From: Melioribacter roseus
Lineage (GTDB): Bacteria; Bacteroidota; Ignavibacteria; Ignavibacteriales; Melioribacteraceae
Direction of reading: 5' to 3'
Assembly (NCBI GenBank): GCA_020724325.1
Contig: DYHC01000001.1
Span: forward strand, 1 to 9,125
DNA: 9,125 bases
Shown: in pieces, positions 6,184 to 9,125 of the stretch
Numbering within the stretch: the first letter of the stretch is position 1
How the letters are laid out: each line of letters starts with the position of its first letter
Notes under the pieces: model-generated
What the model was told of the DNA's origin: nothing
Databases searched by the model: none
The model's input: only the letters and a program-made list of their open reading frames with translations
Translations under genes and position numbers: made by a program

Positions 6184-6402
6184 TGTAGTTGCGCTGAGTA
6201 TAATTGATAAAAAAACCACACGCGCACTGTGATTCTTTATGACATCGCAAATTTTCATAATTTTGTGCGCTCAATGCCGCCCGCTTATAATCTCTGTGCT
6301 ATACAGTGCCACAGCGGTTTTTTACCACACGATAGACGAAATTTCAAAATCCGTTATTTCAGTTACCTTTGGGAAAAGCTATGCTATTTGGTGCCGTTTT
6401 TT

Positions 6403-7182
6403 TCAGATCCAAGAGAGTGTTTTATCATTTTCTTCTTTATCTGTGGTTAAGTCTATAAATATCTCTTCAAGCGATTGGTAGGTTTCTTTTGTTACTTCGT
6501 TTTTAATTTTATTACGAATGTCTTTCGTTTCCGATTGATAAACAATTTTACCCTTGTTTATAATTGCTACTTCATCACAAAAATCTTCAACCTCTGCCAA
6601 TGCGTGAGAAGTGATAAAAACAGTTGATCCTTTCTCTTTCATTCTTTTTAGTACATCTTTCATTTTTTTGCGTGAAATTGGATCAACACTTTCGAATGGC
6701 TCATCAAGAATAAGAAGTTTAGGATTATGAATAATTGCAGCAGCAAGTTCTACTTTTTTTTTCATACCCGCTGAATAAGTTTCTATATATCTTTTTGCAT
6801 CATTTTCAAGTTGAAAAAAATTTAGCAATTCGTTAATTCTTTTCATAGCTTCAGTTTTTTCTATATCATACATGATTGCAACGAATAACAAATATTCAAA
6901 TAAGTTAAGCTTTTCAAATAGAAACGACTCCTCTAATAAAAATCCAGTCTCCTTTTTATATAAGTAAGAATCGTTTTTAATTTCAATTCCCCAGATATAT
7001 AAACTGCCCGAATTTTTATGAAGTATGTTCGCTAGCAAATTAATTAATGTCGATTTGCCTGCGCCATTTGGTCCTACAAGACCAAATATTTGCTTAGCAA
7101 GAACTTTGAAAGACAATTTGTCTAATGCTAATAAACTCTTTTCATAGATTTTCGAAATGTCATTAATCTCTATTGCACACAT
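6403..7182 (-). CDS. ABC transporter ATP-binding protein of the peptide locus
   Basis: A 259-residue nucleotide-binding subunit that powers the two membrane proteins encoded just upstream. It carries Walker A GPNGAGKS (37-44), signature YSAGMKKK (136-143, a variant of LSGGQ typical of ABC-2/BcrA-like ATPases), Walker B LLILDEP (156-162), and the switch SH at 192-193 in ITSHALAEVE. The position of the usual Q-loop glutamine reads GFLLEES (80-86). The start at 7182 is chosen over an ATG at 7233: it has AAGGA (7192-7188) 5 nt upstream and gives a standard N-terminus (MCAIEINDISKIYE), whereas the longer form adds 17 hydrophobic residues atypical of this family. It overlaps the preceding permease gene by 20 nt. 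There is no C39 peptidase domain, so it does not cleave leaders. Export or immunity (LanF/BcrA-like) is inferred. Confidence 0.92.
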   Translation of the reverse strand: MCAIEINDISKIYEKSLLALDKLSFKVLAKQIFGLVGPNGAGKSTLINLLANILHKNSGSLYIWGIEIKNDSYLYKKETGFLLEESFLFEKLNLFEYLLFVAIMYDIEKTEAMKRINELLNFFQLENDAKRYIETYSAGMKKKVELAAAIIHNPKLLILDEPFESVDPISRKKMKDVLKRMKEKGSTVFITSHALAEVEDFCDEVAIINKGKIVYQSETKDIRNKIKNEVTKETYQSLEEIFIDLTTDKEENDKTLSWI

Positions 7183-7864
7183 AAATTTCCTTAGTAAAAT
7201 ATTTTTTAATATATAAATAAAATAATAGAACAAAACCAGTAATGCTTAAAACCATAGGCAAATATTCAAATTCATAAATCTTATAAAGAATTATATAAGG
7301 TACTGACACTGTAAAATAAATTATGATAAATAGTATTTTTCTTTTAAGAGAACCGCCCTTGTAATTTCCTTTATCATCTAACAGTGTCGAATTATAATTC
7401 CCTATTAAAAGGATGTATGGGATGATAAAAAAATAATAATATAAAATTTGACAGAAAGTAAATAGTGGTTTATCACTAATAAATACTGTTGGTAATGAGG
7501 ATAATAGTAAGAAACACAAATGTATTACTGCAGTTGATACATTTTTCCGGAGCATAATCCATTTGAATGATTTGGGCTTAATTATATAAAACCTAGTTTC
7601 GTTTTTGTATCTTTTTAACATTTGATTAAAAACATCAGAGAATTCGAATGTTATAATAGCTATCAATAATATTTCTACACTATCATTCTTATCGTTTAGC
7701 TGTAGATATACAATATATAGGGATACCCAATTAACCATGAGTAAAGAAATCAATTTCATTTGTCGTGATATCAGCAAGAAATCTAACATTAAAAAAGTAA
7801 AATCTTTTTTAGTAATTATATTTTGCATAGGAGTCAAGCTTACATTATTTGTATACTTTTTCAT
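7163..7864 (-). CDS. Six-helix membrane protein, probable ABC-2 type permease subunit (second)
   Basis: 233 residues with about six hydrophobic segments (about 37-55, 63-79, 108-128, 135-154, 176-194, 201-219). No conserved motif is recognised. It sits between another six-helix protein and an ABC ATPase, overlapping both genes by 20 nt, and this is the main reason to call it a permease subunit, as in LanFEG/BcrAB-type exporters and self-protection pumps. The ATG at 7864 has no Shine-Dalgarno but lies inside the preceding gene, so coupled re-initiation is likely. An alternative ATG (residue 13) is less favoured because it would remove the overlap. Such permeases diverge quickly, so a homology search may find little. 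Confidence 0.7.
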   Translation of the reverse strand: MKKYTNNVSLTPMQNIITKKDFTFLMLDFLLISRQMKLISLLMVNWVSLYIVYLQLNDKNDSVEILLIAIITFEFSDVFNQMLKRYKNETRFYIIKPKSFKWIMLRKNVSTAVIHLCFLLLSSLPTVFISDKPLFTFCQILYYYFFIIPYILLIGNYNSTLLDDKGNYKGGSLKRKILFIIIYFTVSVPYIILYKIYEFEYLPMVLSITGFVLLFYLYIKKYFTKEIYVCNRD

Positions 7865-8579
7865 TATTTAATAGCAAATAATTTGCTGAATATACAACTG
7901 ATAATATTATGATCAGTATTACACACATTATAGACCATTCAGACCAATCACTTTTCCAAATCGAGTTAACGGCTACTCCCAAATAATTTGATACAGGGAA
8001 ATATTCGAAGGATTTTTCGCCAAAAACTCGATACATAACTTGAAAAATAATTATTAAAATTGGAATAAGAGCCACTAATGTGCTTCTATTTCTAAAAAGT
8101 ATTTTCCAGAGTAAGTAGATATTTATAACAATAGAGTTCAGAAGAAAGAGATACAATATTATTATAATAAAAGTAGTAACAAACGATATTAGACCAAATC
8201 CAGACATTAAATATATAAGTAATAAAGAGGGGCAAATAATTATTAACGAGCTTATATCAAGCATAATCGACAGATTTAAGTAAATAAACATTTCGACTTT
8301 AGATAAGCCAAAAAAATTAATAGGCTTTAAGTCTATTAAAAGTTTTTTCACAATTCTAAGAGTTGAAACAATTACATAAGTAAAAAGTATTACTATAAAT
8401 AGTACCGATAGATTTACCAAATCGAATTTATGCTTAACTATATACCAGGCTAACATTGAATTTGACAACGCAATGAACAGTATAAATACAAAGTATACGT
8501 AGTGAATCTTTTTAAATTGATCCCTTAAACTTAATTTTGTATTTAAGGTTATTAGATATAATATCTTAGTCATTTTCAT
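7845..8579 (-). CDS. Six-helix membrane protein, probable ABC-2 type permease subunit (first)
   Basis: 244 residues with six predicted hydrophobic spans (about 27-47, 54-74, 103-128, 131-158, 168-186, 216-236) and short basic loops. A soluble loop lies between helices 5 and 6 (about 187-215, containing GEKSFEYFPVSNYLG), resembling the layout of ABC-2 permeases. It is the first transporter gene after the peptide gene, 67 nt downstream and beyond a strong hairpin. Two in-frame ATGs (8579 and 8573) are possible starts with no Shine-Dalgarno to choose between them. With the second membrane protein and the ATPase it would form a heteromeric transporter for the mature peptide, or a pump protecting the producer. 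Confidence 0.7.
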   Translation of the reverse strand: MKMTKILYLITLNTKLSLRDQFKKIHYVYFVFILFIALSNSMLAWYIVKHKFDLVNLSVLFIVILFTYVIVSTLRIVKKLLIDLKPINFFGLSKVEMFIYLNLSIMLDISSLIIICPSLLLIYLMSGFGLISFVTTFIIIILYLFLLNSIVINIYLLWKILFRNRSTLVALIPILIIIFQVMYRVFGEKSFEYFPVSNYLGVAVNSIWKSDWSEWSIMCVILIIILSVVYSANYLLLNNEKVYK

Positions 8580-8588
8580 TATTTAGAA

Positions 8589-8628
8589 AATGAGATAGCA
8601 GAAATGGTGATTTTCCCGCTATCTCGTT
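8589..8628 (-). terminator. Intergenic hairpin between peptide and transporter genes, candidate attenuator
   Basis: GAGATAGC (8592-8599) and GCTATCTC (8618-8625) form a perfect 8-bp stem. It can be extended inward (GAAA with TTTC) and outward (AA with TT, across one mismatch). Read in the gene direction the stem is followed by CATTTTCTAAAT, a weak T-run directly before the permease ATG. It would allow partial termination or protect the 3' end of a short peptide mRNA, so that peptide is made in excess of transporter. Confidence 0.6.
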
Positions 8629-8646
8629 AGTAAATAAGTTAACAAA

Positions 8647-8847
8647 TTAACCAAATATCGCAGCGCCACAGCTAATTTCAGCGCTGATAACTGAAGCCCT
8701 TAGGAACCAAATTGCCGCAACTGCTGCTGGTGAATTAACAGCCATGGCGGAACCAACTACCCCTACTATAGAGAGACCACAGCTTACCCAGTCGAGCCAA
8801 CCACCACCATCAATTTGCTGCATTTGTTCTGCATTTAGTTCTTTCAT
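8647..8847 (-). CDS. Double-glycine-leader bacteriocin-like precursor peptide with two SCG motifs
   Basis: A 66-residue precursor. The leader MKELNAEQMQQIDGG (1-15) fits the double-glycine pattern: L4 at -12, M9 at -7, I12 at -4, G14 at -2 and G15 at -1, so a C39-type peptidase should cut after G15. The predicted 51-residue core starts GWLDWVSCG and is rich in G, A, V and S (SIVGVVGSAMAV, SPAAVAAIWFL). It contains exactly two cysteines, C23 and C60, each in an SCG motif, suggesting one disulfide. The start at 8847 is chosen over the ATG at 8898 because GGAGG lies 5 nt upstream and the leader begins there. Upstream is a thioredoxin-fold gene; downstream are transporter genes. Bacteriocin activity is inferred; a signalling peptide is possible. 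Confidence 0.85.
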   Translation of the reverse strand: MKELNAEQMQQIDGGGWLDWVSCGLSIVGVVGSAMAVNSPAAVAAIWFLRASVISAEISCGAAIFG

Positions 8848-8852
8848 TTTAA

Positions 8853-8857
8853 CCTCC
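8853..8857 (-). promoter_or_regulatory. Shine-Dalgarno that fixes the peptide start
   Basis: GGAGG on the minus strand with a 5-nt spacer (TTAAA) before ATG at 8847. The upstream in-frame ATG at 8898 lies in the spacer hairpin region and has no such site. The same ribosome-binding site survives in copy A at 5320-5324. Confidence 0.85.
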
Positions 8858-8889
8858 GTTAAAATTAATAATGTTATTCCCTTGCGGCA

Positions 8890-8906
8890 ATAAGCCATAG
8901 GCTTAT
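8890..8906 (-). other. Short hairpin between thioredoxin and peptide genes
   Basis: ATAAGCC-ATA-GGCTTAT is a perfect 7-bp stem with a 3-nt loop, 12 nt after the thioredoxin stop and followed in the gene direction by TTGCCGC rather than a T-run. It may be an RNA-processing site separating the two cistrons. It is absent from copy A, where the inverted-repeat element takes its place. Confidence 0.5.
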
Positions 8907-8918
8907 AAAAGGGAAAAA

Positions 8919-9125
8919 TTAATTTAAGCCGCTTTGCTGATGTTGCGCACCACCAGCTTTTTTGATCGACTGCAGAAGCCGATCAAACTTTGTTTCGCCT
9001 AAAATTTTATCTTCTAACACGCCAGTGCTGCTATAAAAGAGAAATACCGGTGTTATGTTAATACCAATTTTTTCTTTGAATTCTTTCTCATCTATGTAAG
9101 CAAAAACAACACTGTTTTTGTTAGC
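8919..9125 (-). CDS. Thioredoxin-fold protein, C-terminal part (5' end outside the window)
   Basis: 68 residues and a TAA; the N-terminal half, where a CxxC site would be, is cut by the right edge. What remains is the second half of a thioredoxin fold: a strand SVVFAYID, then GINITPVFLFYSSTG, where T-P is the expected cis-proline site, then the last strand and helix EDKILGETKFDRLLQSIKKA and a polar tail (GGAQHQQSGLN). It is followed by the peptide gene 71 nt downstream on the same strand. The pairing with a two-cysteine precursor suggests a disulfide-forming or isomerising partner. Without the active site, a redox-inactive thioredoxin-like protein cannot be excluded. The tail is strikingly conserved in the decayed copy at 5475-5576. 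Confidence 0.75.
   Translation of the reverse strand, partial: ANKNSVVFAYIDEKEFKEKIGINITPVFLFYSSTGVLEDKILGETKFDRLLQSIKKAGGAQHQQSGLN

Larger units (their letters stand above)
8832..9010 (-). repeat. Direct-repeat copy B (intact thioredoxin-end/peptide-start junction)
   Basis: This spans the thioredoxin C-terminal codons, the spacer, the ribosome-binding site and the first leader codons. It matches 5299-5354 and 5465-5566. Only the middle 19 nt (8888-8906), holding a small hairpin, has no counterpart in copy A. Confidence 0.9.

Noticed and set aside
6058..6258. Minus-strand frame opposite hicA
   Set aside because: It is the antisense shadow of hicA, with no ribosome-binding site and no family resemblance.
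6229..6481. Overlapping plus-strand open frames of 73 and 80 codons after hicA
   Set aside because: They are cysteine- and phenylalanine-rich without a recognisable pattern, overlap each other in different frames, have no ribosome-binding site and run into the antisense of the ABC ATPase 3' end. I see no gene in the 219-nt spacer 6184-6402, only short runs such as AAAAAAACC (6210-6218) and GGTTTTTT (about 6316) that are too far apart to call a terminator.
7183..7233. Longer start for the ABC ATPase
   Set aside because: The extra 17 residues (MFYYFIYILKNILLRKF) are the out-of-frame reading of the permease C-terminus; the ATG at 7182 has a proper Shine-Dalgarno and gives a normal ATPase N-terminus.
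8848..8898. Longer start for the peptide (17 extra residues)
   Set aside because: This stretch covers the intergenic hairpin and the ribosome-binding site, is not consistent with a GG leader, and the GGAGG site clearly serves the ATG at 8847.

Overview
The window is AT-rich, tightly packed bacterial DNA. The most likely source is the Bacteroidota/Ignavibacteriota lineage. The reasons are weak or absent Shine-Dalgarno sequences on most housekeeping-type genes, candidate promoters of the TAnnTTTG type, a DUF502 membrane protein, an ECF sigma / zinc-finger anti-sigma pair with a secreted third partner, and an AT-rich spacer with an 'atccgcgaaaatc...' phrase of the kind scattered through such genomes. 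This placement is an inference; no rRNA or other phylogenetic marker is present.

Left part (1-5016). A Dam/DpnM-like adenine methyltransferase on the minus strand runs off the left edge. Next is an exported TPR protein (minus), which diverges from a DUF502 inner-membrane protein (plus). Then comes a three-gene plus-strand stress-response operon: an ECF sigma factor, a membrane-anchored zinc-finger anti-sigma factor overlapping it by 11 nt, and a secreted coiled-coil protein. It ends at a strong hairpin shared with a small convergent helix-turn-helix ORF. This part looks like ordinary chromosome.

Right part (about 5200-9125). This is an accessory region. On the minus strand it reads, in transcription order: the C-terminal part of a thioredoxin-fold protein (cut by the right edge); a 66-residue double-glycine-leader peptide with two SCG motifs (a bacteriocin-like precursor); a strong intergenic hairpin; two overlapping six-helix membrane proteins; and an ABC ATPase. 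I read it as a peptide export, immunity or signalling locus in which a disulfide-handling protein, the precursor and a BcrAB/LanFEG-like transporter are co-transcribed. No leader peptidase (C39 type) is in view.

Between this locus and the left part is a decayed second copy of the thioredoxin-end/peptide-start junction (5299-5566), in the same orientation as the intact one (8832-9010). Its peptide has lost its ATG (now ATA) and everything after the fourth codon. A roughly 105-bp element with 16-bp terminal inverted repeats sits where the intact copy has a small hairpin. The two copies are direct repeats about 3.5 kb apart. They enclose a HicB-HicA toxin-antitoxin pair (plus strand, good Shine-Dalgarno for hicB) and the whole transporter operon, so this segment may have arisen by tandem duplication and could be lost by recombination.
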